Below are positions 1-9,775 of a stretch of DNA of 64,000 nucleotides, piece by piece. The notes under the pieces were generated by a model that had not been told where the DNA came from, ran no database searches, and was given only the letters and a program-made list of their open reading frames with translations. The position numbers and the translations under genes were made by a program. Each line of letters opens with the position of its first letter. Position 1 is the first letter of the stretch. Source of the DNA: Escarpia spicata (taxonomy: Eukaryota; Annelida; Polychaeta; Sabellida; Siboglinidae); NCBI GenBank assembly GCA_963995525.1, contig OZ023213.1, positions 35,591,093-35,655,092 on the forward strand, written 5' to 3'.

Positions 1-105
1 CAGTTGCTCTTGTAGGCTTAACTCATTTTCTAACAGTTGCGTCACAGTGTTGAACCTACTCGTAGGATTTCCACGTTATTAAGTTTGAGCGATAATCGGG
101 TGCAG
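1..105 (-). mobile_element. LINE-B 5' tip (fragment)
   Basis: Matches the 5' end of the LINE-B copies seen at 12554-12658, 23185-23290, 35877-35985 and 48327-48435. On the minus strand it encodes residues just before the endonuclease start. The rest of this copy lies left of the window. Confidence 0.7.
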
Positions 106-1050
106 GTAAGTATTATGGTCTGGGGGACGTGTCCTTTGAAATTTGGCTGCGCTATACCTGAGCTACAGTGGCGTGCCCTCTAGAACTTTTTAATGTGCGT
201 CTATTATTGAAGTTACGGCGGCGCAGTCGGAACATTTTCAACAGCACTCCCCCCACCACCGTCTTCCGAATCCCTTTGAACCGACTCAATAGAGAAGCTA
301 AAGTTACACCGGCGAAAAATGTCTTTCACCATTTGGCTCGGCCCCAGTGAAGGTTTTTGTGCCCCCTAGACTACTCTTTCAAGTCCCGCCCCACCCCACG
401 TCCGTACTTTAAATAATAATTTCATGTGAATCAACTTGACCCATACTCTATTTATATCACGTTCCCCACTCCATGCAAATGTGTGTTCACACAATTTTAA
501 AACAAAACGGCACGAAAGACCAACATATCATATCCGCCTGTCATGTTTCATTCCGCTGACCGGACATATCGACTCGTAATCTGTCCCATCTGCTTTCATC
601 GTGTCGATACAGTACATTGCAGTTTTAAGTATGCCACAAAGAAAAGAAAATAGTAAATAAGATTTTATTTAATCTCAACCAAAAATACAAAACCGAAAGA
701 CGAACATGAATAAGACGTTATTTAATTTACAAGATATCACAAAAATTCACCTTTTTATCCTACTGTCAATATATTCTGCATACGTGAATCAAGGTATTCT
801 AGCTGTTACTTTTTTATTAATAAAAACTCATTTTTGTAAATAAAATAGCTATGTCATATTACAACTGACAAATAAATTACAATCTTGTTGCACGGGTCAC
901 CACAGAAAGCATAAAAGGATATGTTAACGGCAGATGCTATAAATAATTATTACGATATTTAGATAATATTATAACGTATTACAGCTACATTTCATCATTT
1001 CAATGGTTTCTCCATAGTATGAGTACAGATATACGTTCTCAAGTTATTAA
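106..1050. other. Spacer 3' of the zinc-finger gene
   Basis: No gene recognised. AT-rich sequence with several AATAAA hexamers on the minus strand (for example at 664-669), which could serve the zinc-finger transcript; this is weak evidence. The same block lies at 12659-13600, 23291-24205, 35986-36935 and 48436-49390. The copies at 36190 and 48640 share a 6-bp GC-rich insertion that links copies 4 and 5. A 60-codon plus-strand frame at 168-350 has no recognisable product. Confidence 0.6.
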
Positions 1051-1255
1051 CACAGATAAATTATGTTCCAGTCCAAACACGTCACATTTGTAGGATTCCT
1101 CCCCACTATGCACATAAAGATGATTCTTCAAACTCTTATTACATATAAACTGTGCACCACGTGTTTCACATTTGTAGGGTTTCTCCCCCCTGTAATTTAG
1201 CATGTTTCTTTAAACTACCATTCTCCATAAACTGTGCAATACAGATGTCACACTT
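1050..1255 (-). pseudogene. Decayed 3' fingers of the zinc-finger gene
   Basis: Beyond the TAG that ends the ORF the finger pattern continues. A finger with CDICIAQFMENG is followed by a 1-bp deletion before its second His, then by a finger in another frame with CETRGAQF (second Cys replaced by Arg), then CDVFG (second Cys replaced by Phe). These are remnants of at least three fingers that the present ORF no longer reaches. Here the frame is further shifted by an extra base in a run of G on the coding strand. Confidence 0.75.
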
Positions 1256-2473
1256 CTAGGGTTTCTCCCCAGCGTGAATTCGCAGATGTTTCTTTAAACT
1301 ACTACTACCTGTAAACTGTGCTCCACAGATGTCACATTTGTAGGGTTTCTCCCCAGTGTGAGTTCGCAGATGTTTCTTTAAAGTACCACTCTCTGCAAAC
1401 TGTGCACCACAGATATCACATTTGTAGGGTTTCTCCCCAGAGTGAATTCGCAAATGTCTCTTTAACTGACCACTCACTGTAAACTGTGCTCCACAGATGT
1501 CACATTTGTAGGGTTTCTCCCCAGTGTGAGTTCGCAGATGTTTCTTTAAAGTATCACTCTCTGCAAACTGTGCACCACAGATGTCACATTTGTAGGGTTT
1601 CTCCCCAGAGTGAATTCGCAAATGTCTCTTTAACTGACCACTCACTGTAAACTGTGCACCACAGATGTCACATTTGTAGGGTTTCTCCCCAGTGTGAGTA
1701 CGCAGGTGATTCTTTAAATTACCACTCACTATAAACTGTGCATCACAGATGTCACATTTGTAGGGTTTCTCCCCAGTGTGAGTTCGCAGATGTTTCTTTA
1801 AAGTACCACTCTCTGCAAACTGTGCACCACAGATATCACATTTGTAGGGTTTCTCCCCAGAGTGAATTCGCAAATGTCTCTTTAAGTGACCACTCACTGA
1901 AAACTGTGCTCCACAGATGTCACATTTGTAGGGTTTCTCCCCAGTGTGAATTCGCAGATGTTTCTTTAACGGACCACTTTCTGTAAACTGTGCACCACAG
2001 ATATCACATTTGTAGGGTTTCTCCCCAGTGTGACTACGCACATGTACTTTTAAATGACCGCTCTGTAAAAACCGTTTTCCACAAGTATCACATATGTAGG
2101 GTTTCTCACCAGTATGAGTACGCACATGAACCTCTAAGCTACCAGTCGTTGAAAACCGTTTACTACAAGTATCACATTTGAAGGGTTTCTCACCAGTGTG
2201 ACTACGCATGTGTACTGTTAGGCTCCTTCCATTTATAAACTGTTTTCCGCAAGTCTCGCATTTGTGCGGTTTCTCCCCAGTGTGAATACGCACATGTGAC
2301 TTTAAAGAATTGTTACTTCTAAACTGGGTTCCACAGGTATCACATTTGAAGGGTTTTTCACCAGTATGGATACGTATATGTACGGTAAATTCACGTATTT
2401 TAAAAAATCCTTTACCACATGTGTCACATTTGAATCGTTTCTCAGTAGTATGAGTGTGCATATTCGCATCCAT
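1256..2473 (-). CDS. C2H2 zinc-finger protein, 14 fingers (array copy 1)
   Basis: Single open frame of 405 codons: 13 leader residues, then 14 fingers of 28 residues each, pattern C-x2-C-x12-H-x3-H with TGEKP-type linkers. A nuclear nucleic-acid-binding role is expected from the family. No KRAB, BTB, SCAN or other effector domain is visible. Fingers 1-5 have mixed cores (CGKGF, CGTQF, CGKQF, CSKRF, CGKRF). Fingers 6-14 share CDIC(G/D)AQF. Predicted contact residues (-1,2,3,6) in order: KREV, SNSS, NRSV, TGSV, QGHV, EGPK, VGHR, EGTK, VGNN, VGQR, EDTK, VGQR, EGTK, GSSK. The VGQR/E-TK pair occurs twice running, which explains the two extra fingers over the 12-finger copies. The ATG is the first in frame and is conserved in the copies. 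The ORF ends at a TAG replacing the linker Tyr, with finger remnants beyond it. Confidence 0.9.
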   Translation of the reverse strand: MDANMHTHTTEKRFKCDTCGKGFFKIREFTVHIRIHTGEKPFKCDTCGTQFRSNNSLKSHVRIHTGEKPHKCETCGKQFINGRSLTVHMRSHTGEKPFKCDTCSKRFSTTGSLEVHVRTHTGEKPYICDTCGKRFLQSGHLKVHVRSHTGEKPYKCDICGAQFTESGPLKKHLRIHTGEKPYKCDICGAQFSVSGHLKRHLRIHSGEKPYKCDICGAQFAESGTLKKHLRTHTGEKPYKCDICDAQFIVSGNLKNHLRTHTGEKPYKCDICGAQFTVSGQLKRHLRIHSGEKPYKCDICGAQFAESDTLKKHLRTHTGEKPYKCDICGAQFTVSGQLKRHLRIHSGEKPYKCDICGAQFAESGTLKKHLRTHTGEKPYKCDICGAQFTGSSSLKKHLRIHAGEKP

Positions 2474-2690
2474 GTACTACTGTTGGTAATTTACACTGTT
2501 TATTAAACGAATCACGAATCTTTGATGAATCTGTCGATATGCAAGTGCCTTCACATGAACACTGTGTTCCACAGGGTTCACAACTAAAGAACCTGTCGTG
2601 ATTATACGAGTCCACTTGCTTAACTCTAAAAGGCCAATATACCACCATTTAAGAAGTGTGCGCCACAGTTGTCATACTATAGACGTTACA
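2474..2690 (-). pseudogene. Degenerate fingers upstream of the zinc-finger ATG
   Basis: Upstream of the ATG on the coding strand, two out-of-frame finger remnants can be read: one with DNCGAHFLNGG and one with FFSCEPCGTQCSCEG. They suggest the gene once began farther upstream and the present ATG lies in a former inter-finger region. The block recurs at 14859-15075, 25465-25680, 37938-38150 and 50709-50940, and in diverged form upstream of the pseudogene ATG at 61917. Confidence 0.6.
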
Positions 2691-3589
2691 CACCAGGTTG
2701 AGAGCTCATGTGTAACTTTCATTGACCAGTCCTTAGAACTGTGACTTATGGACACCAGTAGAATCGCATTGGAATAGTTCTACCATGTCACAGTCTCGTT
2801 TTGAAACTGTTCTTTCAAAATCGTGTCGAACTAGTGCCACAAACGTTCTCTTGTGTCAGAAGGCAAAGACGTGGCCAGTCACTGGCTTCGCTCACGTCCT
2901 ACGATGTGTCTGTCCTTTGTCTTTTTCTCCCAACAGATGTCACTATCTCCAGAGTGGTGAAACTGACCGAACGTGTTAGATGTTGTTGTCAAAGTGAATG
3001 CATGTTCGTAGTTTCAACACTTCATTGCAGACCCGTCTGTCACAAATGTCAGATGATGTGACTGTCATCTGAAACAACATCAAAAGCCATATGCAGTGAT
3101 GTTACCACCACGCAAGTAAGAGGCTGCAATTAATATACATTCAATTTTTTTTAGCAATGTCTATGATAATTGATTTAAGACGTAACGCACATAAGCCTTA
3201 ATTTAAGACTAATAAAGGCATAGGCTATCTAGTACATTTCTTTCCCCTGTTGGGATCAGATTTACAATTGGAGACACTGTGATCATAATTTATCAAAATA
3301 ATTGGTCAATTGTTTTGTTAACCAGCCTAAATATGCCTAGTACTATCTATGAATGTTGGGTCGTATTGCTACCATATCAATAATTAATACCTATCAGTAG
3401 TCTACACTGGTACTGTAACTTACGTACAACTCTACTAACTAGGTAGTAATCGTCTACAGTATCTCTATAATTATTATACAAAAAACTAATTATCTGGAAA
3501 CAGGCAATCGTCGAATTTTTTTGGTTGTTATAACTTCTAAAAATGTACATCAACATGATTCACAGAACGTGCGTTATCACCCCTCTCAA
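2691..3589. other. Spacer 5' of the zinc-finger gene
   Basis: No gene recognised. It is the likely location of the zinc-finger promoter or 5' exons, but no core promoter or splice site can be defended. It contains a ~50-bp stretch near 3270 (core GTGATCATAATTTATCAAAA) that is repeated near 9048 in the same unit. Equivalents lie at 15076-15972, 25681-26579, 38151-39051 and 50941-51639; the last lacks about 200 bp including the 50-bp repeat. Confidence 0.5.
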
Positions 3590-3602
3590 CCCCCCCCCCC
3601 CC
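3590..3602. repeat. Poly-C tract, 13 C
   Basis: Uninterrupted C run. The same run has 10, 16, 23 and 18 C in the other copies, so it is a length-variable mononucleotide tract. Confidence 0.95.
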
Positions 3603-3845
3603 ATCAAATTACGGAGCCTCCCACCAACTTACCAAGCAATAAACGGCGATCGATCATGCACGACCAAAATGTATGTAGTGTTGGTAACCAAGCGTACTGT
3701 TGGTGGCACGTAGGAAGTATGTGTGTGCAGCTCGCCTAATTTAAGATATGTTCTTCACATTGGAATAACAAAATTCGAAACTTTAATCATCGCTTGTGGC
3801 AACTTTACGGTTCCATTCGCTACAGTGCAAATACTAAATACTCGT

Positions 3846-4180
3846 CCGGAAGATCGGATAAAATGCTTAAATTATGTAACTCCTTGGTAAAATGCAGACT
3901 CAAAATTTTTAATAATGCACACACAAACCATATATATACCATCAACTGCAAAACTATCTAACAACATATTATAGTACATGGTCGTGCGTGGTCGTTCGTT
4001 AATTTCGTGGTCGTGCGCCTTTTAGTCAAACCCCCCGGAAGATCGGATCAAAATGCCTAAATTGTGTAACTCTTGGGTGAAATACAGACTAAAAATGTTT
4101 AATTATGCACACACAAACCATATATGTACCACCAACCTCCAAATTATCTACCAACACATTATATTACATGGTCGTGTGCC
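3846..4180. repeat. 189-bp tandem repeat pair
   Basis: Two diverged head-to-tail copies starting at 3846 and 4035, both opening with CCGGAAGATCGGAT and both ending near a GGTCGTG motif. The right copy is shorter at its end. Not recognised as a known element. Confidence 0.85.
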
Positions 4181-4499
4181 TATTATAAATAAAACCCCCA
4201 AGCACGTCATGAACTTGATAAAGGATGAGCGATAATTCGGTGCATTGTAATCTACTACAATTTTGCCAACCTCCTAACCAGATACGAAGATCTAACTAGT
4301 CTTATATGTTATGATTTGCGTTTGGTAATTGTGAAGGTGCTAATTTAGACTTTACAAGTAATTAGATACTTTGCAAACTCGAGCAATCTTTATTCTTACA
4401 CGATCGACTTCACCTTCTGAAGTTCTGTTCGCACCTTCGTGGTTGAGGCTCGTTGATCCAGACTCCGGGAAGTGGCGCCACTTTAACTACGTTTTAGTT

Positions 4500-4764
4500 G
4501 ACGGTGTCGCGCTTACATTTATCCGGGCGTTAAATAATATCTGGGTGACGTTTCTGCGCGTGCGCGTATCTAAGGGAATATATTTAGCACCAGCTACGAC
4601 TGTAGCGTTTTCATTTATCCGGGCGTTATGTATGTGTATATGTATATATATATAATTACATATATGTTTATATATTTACATAAATAATATGTTTGCTTCC
4701 CACAAACAAAAAATTTCTGTCATAAAACAGTTTCCTCTCCACGCACACGTCACGTGACTTACTC
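4500..4764. mobile_element. Left half of TIR element, truncated at array junction
   Basis: Begins with the inverted-repeat sequence TCGCGCTTACATTTATCC seen at 52566 and follows the intact element for about 265 bp. It then breaks at 4764 into unrelated sequence (CATTTTATATTGCC onward). The intact form at 52562-53480 shows what is missing. Confidence 0.85.
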
Positions 4765-5170
4765 CATTTTATATTGCCAAAATAGGTTAATTTTATTACG
4801 TGATCAATATTATGCTAATTAGAAGGGTACTTATATTCGCGGGTTAAACTGACGTAATTTTGTGTTGTTTCAAATACTCCCCCAGATTGTCAACATGGAT
4901 TTTTGTTTTCAGCACACCCAAGATAACCTAAAAAACGTCTGTTGGCATATTCAACAAAGAAATGCCTAAAGTGTTCCCAGCTTCGGAATTTCGATCCTCA
5001 CTAAATGTACAAAGCCAATAGACGAGCTATACTAAAACGTTGTGTAATGGCTTTAGTCGTTAGAAATCACAAAAAAAAATATCAGGTTGTAATTTTATAT
5101 GCATAAAAATAATAGTTAAAAGATGTACCGGTTAAACACATAACTGTACTAGTACAAAATTAAAACCAAT
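4765..5170. other. Unit start spacer between TIR fragment and CA repeat
   Basis: No gene seen. This is the left end of the natural duplication unit. Equivalents are 17133-17539, 28007-28413 and 40490-40896; it is absent after the last copy. Confidence 0.6.
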
Positions 5171-5181
5171 CACACATTCAC

Positions 5182-5272
<91 letters not shown>
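5171..5272. repeat. (CA)n microsatellite
   Basis: About 100 bp of CA with one early CG interruption. It ends directly before the LINE-A ORF1 ATG at 5275. The Val-Cys repeat frame on the minus strand is an artefact of it. Confidence 0.95.
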
Positions 5273-5273
<1 letters not shown>

Positions 5274-5274
5274 C

Positions 5275-5974
5275 ATGCCTACTTCAAAAGCTACAAAGCA
5301 CAACGAATCAGAAATGGATGAAATTCGCCGATCGCTTGACTTTCGGTGCAATTCGTTCGATGACATCAGAAAACAACACACTGCTACAGACAAGCCGCAT
5401 CTCCGAATTATTGGAGGTTATCAAGGCAAAGGATGAACGCATATCGAAACTGGCGGCTCTGGTGAACGATCTGGAGCAGAACTAAAAAAAAAAGAATGTT
5501 ATAATATCACCGGACTGAAAATACACAGCTACGCACCGACCGCCACTTCAACTAGACCACGCTTGATCGTTGACTGCAGCAGAGGAAACACCAACTATTT
5601 CTGAGCGCGAAACAATGCGAACCAACTTTGTCAACTTCGCGTTACAGAAGTTGAACATCACAATTGAGCCGTGCGACTTCACGGCGATACACGATCTTTC
5701 ACCGCGGCGTGTTGGGAAACGTCCTATCATCGTCCAGTTTCACTCGGCCGACAAGAAAGCGGAGCTGATGACGAAACGTGGTGCGTTGAGAGGAACGGAC
5801 ATTTACATAAATGACCATCTCTCAACCCACAACAGTGAAGTCTTTCGCCAAGCGCGGCAGCTGAAGCGTGACGGGAAGTTACACTTCAGCTGCGTCTACA
5901 TCAAGATTCGCGAGAACGGGCAACGGCTCAAAGTAAAAACACTCGCTGATGTTGCGAGTGTTAGAAATCCGTAA
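5275..5974 (+). pseudogene. LINE-A ORF1 (frameshifted)
   Basis: Starts with ATG right after the CA repeat (MPTSKATKHNESEMDEIRRS). After a frameshift near 5390 a coiled-coil-like stretch follows (SELLEVIKAKDERISKLAAL). The remainder is an open frame of 134 codons at 5570-5974 with RPIIVQFHSADKKAELM and INDHLSTHNSEVFRQAR. This matches the L1-type ORF1 layout of coiled coil plus RNA-binding C-terminal domain. The N- and C-terminal parts are no longer in one frame. Confidence 0.75.
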
Positions 5975-6199
5975 TTGATTACTGTTATCGAAATGCCAGC
6001 GAACTCACTGGACACACTCCCGTTTGAGGGAATATATGGTGATAAATTCATGTTCATTCAGTCTTATTTCGAATTTTGCCAGCATGTCACTGATCAATTT
6101 GGTCATCTGAACTTTCGTTCTTTCCAATATTCTTATTATATAGCCCATGACCAAGAAAGCAATATTGATCCTGAAAATAATTTCTATAGTCATATCTCA

Positions 6200-8212
6200 T
6201 GAAATTGTAAATATTATTCTGAGCAGAAATTTAACAATATTCTCAATATGTCACACGGTAATTCTGATAGAAATATATCCCTTGTTCATTTTAACGCGCG
6301 AAGGCTGAACGCAAATATTTTGAAAATATATATAATTATTTAGAATCACTTAATATGGACTTTGACATTGCTGCTATTACTGAGACATGGCCTCAATCCG
6401 ATCAGACTCCCCGGTTTCAACTACCAGGTTATACATCTGTTCACGTTGTAAGGGATTATAAACAAGGACGTGGTGTGGCTCTGTACGCCAAACATTGTCT
6501 CGATTGCTCTACTATATCACGTAAATCAACAGTTGTAAAGGATGTTTTAATGTGTTACTATAGAGTTAAAATTAGCCAACAATAGACGTGTGGTCATTGC
6601 CTGCGTATACAGAACACATGGGTCAGACGTATCTTTATTTTGTGATAACATTGACCGCCTATTTAATCAAACTGCAGTTAAGAAAATGATATTGAGAGCG
6701 ATAGAACGAGTGGTTTATATGTCACTGATATAAGCGATCATTTGCCTGTGTTTGCCATTTGTAAGTTTGATGGTAGTCGACGTAGTCGCAGTTGCCCTGT
6801 TAGATACAAACGTCAGATAAGCGCTGATAATATACTTGCACTAAATACAGCGTTGAAAGCTCATTCGTGGGACAAGGTGCTTAGTTACACTGATACTAAT
6901 AAGGCATATAAAGATTTTCTTAGCGATTTCACTGCATTGTATAATCAGCATTGTCCGCTTCGTTGAGTTAATGATGATAAAAATAAGTGTGAACAAAAAA
7001 GCCCTTGGCTCACGAACGGTCTCAAAAAGGCATGTAGGAAATAAATAAATAAATTATAAAAACATTTTATTTCGAATAGAAGCAAAGCTACCTAATTAAG
7101 GTATAAATCGTACAAGAATAAACTAACAACCATTATACGATATGCTAAACGGGATTATTTTAGTAAATTATTTGTTGAGCACCGGGACAACTTGTCGGGG
7201 ACATGGAAAATTGTATGTACAATCGTGGGGAAATCTCGACTTGAGTGCAACTGTCCGGTACAATTTGATAACAATGGTGTTACTATCAGTGACAGGGCTG
7301 AAATAGCAAACACGTTTAATAAATATTTTACTAGCATTGGACCCGAGCTAGATAAAGAAATTTTAACTCCTCCAGATGTGTCCGTTCTGAATTACATGGG
7401 CAAAGGTAATGAACGTTCAATATTTTTGATACCAACCTATAAGGAAGAGGTCATACGCACTGTTAATAACTGCGGTAATAAATATTCAGCTGATTATGAC
7501 GGCAGTACGATGAGTCTCGTTAAAAATTGTATTGAAAGAATTGCTGAACCGATGACACATATATGTAACCTGTCATTTAGATATGGCGTTTTCCCACATA
7601 AGATGAAAACGGCTAAAGTAATACCTGTATATAAATCTGGCAAAAAAACATATATTTACCAACTACAGGCCGATTTCACTTTTACCACAGTTTTCCAAAA
7701 TACTAGAGAAACTTTTTACTTCTCGACTTGAAGGCTTCATGAATGCTTGTACAATCCTAAACGAATGCCAATATGGGTTTAGAGAAGGCATGTCAACTTC
7801 GCATGCCTTGGTTGAATTACCTGAAGATATCATAAATTCGCTTGAACACAAGAAATGTGCGTTAGACGTATTAGAAGCATTTGACACTGTCGATCACCAA
7901 CTGTTAAGTAAAAAAACTTGAACTCTATGGCATTCGTGGAAACGCGTATAAAATCAATATGTTACAAAAGAGGGTAATACAGATTAGGCACAATACACAG
8001 CGATGCGATTACACAACTCCACTTTTTTACAAAGCTCGCATTTAAAAATGTACTCACTTGATACAATTTAGGATATTACTATTTATGTATAAAGCCCATA
8101 AAAATGAATTACCGTCGAATATTCAAAAGTTATTTGTTAAACATGTTCCACTCGAAGTCAAAATCTATTTTTACGTACTCGTGCTTCAACCGCTAGAAGA
8201 AGTTTGTCATTA
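6200..8212 (+). pseudogene. LINE-A ORF2 remnants (endonuclease and RT fragments)
   Basis: Separate frames cover the endonuclease start (about 6275-6585), endonuclease end and linker (6690-6966), RT N-terminal part (7192-7731), motif A region (7739-7921) and a C-terminal tail (to about 8212). Stops and frameshifts divide them. Motif A reads LDVLEAFDTVDHQ, with the first catalytic Asp position altered. No catalytic YADD is present. Confidence 0.85.
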
Positions 8213-8465
8213 ATTGTATATGGATCCAAAATGTGGAATTCGCTGAATATAAATTTTAGCAATATAAGTTCGTTTCACCTTTTTAAATCACTCTACAACA
8301 GACATAGAGAGTTATTGTATGCGTATATAATCTGACTTCTTTTTTTCTTTCTTTTTTCTTTCAGTTTTCGTAGCAAACACACAAAACATTTCTAATGATT
8401 GCCATGTTGTATATAACCAATTCATTTAACATCATGTAAAACAAAAGCTGCTAGAAATTGTCAAC

Positions 8466-8515
8466 AAAGGAGAAGCATGCCTTTATAAGTAATGCTACGT
8501 CTATGCTTCTCCTTT
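8466..8515 (+). other. 13-bp stem-loop in LINE-A 3' region
   Basis: Perfect arms AAAGGAGAAGCAT (8466-8478) and ATGCTTCTCCTTT (8503-8515) around a 24-base loop, about 80 bases before the LINE-A end. Conserved at 20837-20886, 31700-31749 and 44173-44222. A 3' hairpin used in template recognition is known for some LINEs; that role here is inference. Confidence 0.7.
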
Positions 8516-8598
8516 CAAACTTGTCACTTTTATGTCTTATTCGCTTGTACAGTTGAATTGTTTGATTTGTTTGAATAAATGCTTTTGACTTGACTTGC

Positions 8599-9148
8599 CA
8601 TAGATTGACCTGAATTGGGAGGTGGCTGTAAAGCGCGGTTCGATGGTACATATGTTTTTCCTGTTAAAGCGAAACTGTCTGCGCCACATGGATATCTTTG
8701 TAAAGCGGTTACTACCTACCAAGGTCCAAGTTACCCCTTCGGTAGAATGGGTATTTTGCTATTCCCCATGCATGCCTGGGGTGACAGACATGGGTTGGTG
8801 TAGTGTGCTATACCAAATCATCTGGACACCGGCAAAGTGTATATTACAGAGATACCCCGTGAGTATTTCTAACTGAGCTTAGGTAAAAGTTTGCAATGTA
8901 ACGCCAATACGTTGCGGTGATGGATAACGACGTCAGAGTTTGTTTAACGTCTACGATCACTAACAAACGTTTAGCATGCACGAAGTCTTGAAGACATCGC
9001 AGTGTATCTGCTGGAATCGGATTTGTAATGTTGAGTCAATGTGTCTGTGATCATAATTTATCAAAATAATTGGTCTATCTTTTAGTTAACAGGCCGTACT
9101 TATTAGCATAACATGGTGAGTTGAATGTAAATGACCACCAACGAGTGT
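8599..9148. other. Spacer between LINE-A and minisatellite
   Basis: No recognised gene. Overlapping frames at 8615-8876 have no family match I know. The second copy of the ~50-bp intra-unit repeat lies near 9048. Equivalents are 20970-21519, 31824-32373 and 44298-44846. Confidence 0.5.
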
Positions 9149-9320
9149 ATTATAATACGTGTGTATTATAATGGTATTATAATACGTGTGTATTATAGTG
9201 GTATTATAATACGTGTGTATTATAGTGGTATTATAATGCGTGTGTATTATAATGGTATTATAATACGTGTGTATTATACTGGTATTATAATACGTGTGTA
9301 TTATAATGGTGTTATAATAC
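9149..9320. repeat. 27-bp palindromic minisatellite, 6 units
   Basis: Each 27-bp unit is an inverted repeat with 10-bp arms ATTATAATAC and GTATTATAAT around GTGT, plus a GGT spacer. Six units and a 10-bp partial are present. Because 27 is a multiple of three, one frame stays open (IIIRVYYNG repeats), but it has no sign of coding. Confidence 0.95.
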
Positions 9321-9703
9321 CTATAGGTCTAGTACGTCAATGGGTACAATATACACATTGTATAAATTCGTTCTACAAATAATGATTATACAATTTGAAA
9401 TTATCGTGCACACGCAATCGCCAAATTTACTTTGTGACTAACTTTTACACGTCATATTAGCATGATTCATCATAAGTGGCGGAACCGGAACGTCAACGGG
9501 AGGGGGGGCTGACCCAATATTTTAGGTAGGAGGCTCGATATATTATGATTATTCACCCCCAATACTTTGAGCCTCAAGAGTGATGGAGAGGTGCAAAGGA
9601 ATAGGCTTTTGGAGAGCCTCAAGCCTTTTCTTCTTCAGGATTATTGTGGAAACCCCGACAGTCGAGGAATAACTCAACAGTTGTTGTGAGGGTATGCATG
9701 GGT

Positions 9704-9751
<48 letters not shown>

Positions 9752-9775
9752 TGGTTTAAAATATTATTAAAAACA
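9321..9775. other. Spacer between minisatellite and LINE-B
   Basis: No gene seen. It contains a (TA)n run at about 9706-9745, longer here than in the other copies, close to the 3' end of LINE-B. Equivalents are 21638-22130, 32519-33000 and 44992-45475. Confidence 0.6.

Larger units (their letters stand above)
1..4764. repeat. Array copy 1 (partial, cut by window edge)
   Basis: This is the right-hand third of a unit. It holds the 5' tip of a LINE-B copy, the 14-finger zinc-finger ORF, the C tract, the 189-bp pair and the left half of the TIR element. The LINE-A and LINE-B bodies of this copy must lie to the left of the window. Confidence 0.9.
5273..8598 (+). mobile_element. LINE-A, jockey-superfamily, internally deleted (copy 2)
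   Basis: Non-LTR retrotransposon with ORF1 (5275-5974), ORF2 remnants (about 6200-8212) and a 3' untranslated region ending in TTGACTTGACTTG. ORF2 keeps the endonuclease start (VHFNAR, ITETW, RDYKQGRGVALYA) and end (SDHLPVF), the reverse-transcriptase finger region (AKVIPVYKSG), YGFREG, and a decayed motif A (FDTVDHQLL). It then jumps to the C-terminal region (MLQKR). The endonuclease centre (expected GDFN), reverse-transcriptase motifs B and C (YADD) and the thumb are missing. Compared with LINE-C at 62-64 kb about 0.65 kb is lost at the second gap. The same gaps occur in all four copies, so they predate the duplication. It cannot be autonomous. Confidence 0.9.

Noticed and set aside
1738..2181. 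Plus-strand frames with repeated HHRCHICRVSPQC
   Set aside because: Antisense shadows of the zinc-finger repeats; their periodicity comes from the 84-bp finger unit.
2785..3061. Plus-strand frames upstream of the zinc-finger gene
   Set aside because: Two overlapping frames without known motif; not kept intact in all copies.
4053..4235. 60-codon plus-strand frame in the 189-bp repeat
   Set aside because: It is broken in one copy (stop near 39796) and shows no motif; treated as part of a non-coding repeat.
78..4245. GAGCGATAATCGGGTGCA near 90 and a similar string near 4224 as ends of an element
   Set aside because: The match is short, imperfect and in the same orientation with no shared flank; it may be chance or an old fragment.
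5178..5393. Val-Cys repeat protein on the minus strand
   Set aside because: Direct translation of the CA microsatellite.
8615..8876. Frames of 62 and 84 codons between LINE-A and the minisatellite
   Set aside because: They overlap in different phases and no family is recognisable; the coding case is unsupported.
9149..9320. Possible CRISPR array
   Set aside because: The 27-bp units abut directly with no unique spacers, and the context is animal DNA; it is a palindromic minisatellite.
9131..9382. Open frame with IIIRVYYNG repeats as a repetitive protein
   Set aside because: The frame stays open only because the repeat is 27 bp; it has no start context, and its length follows minisatellite copy number.
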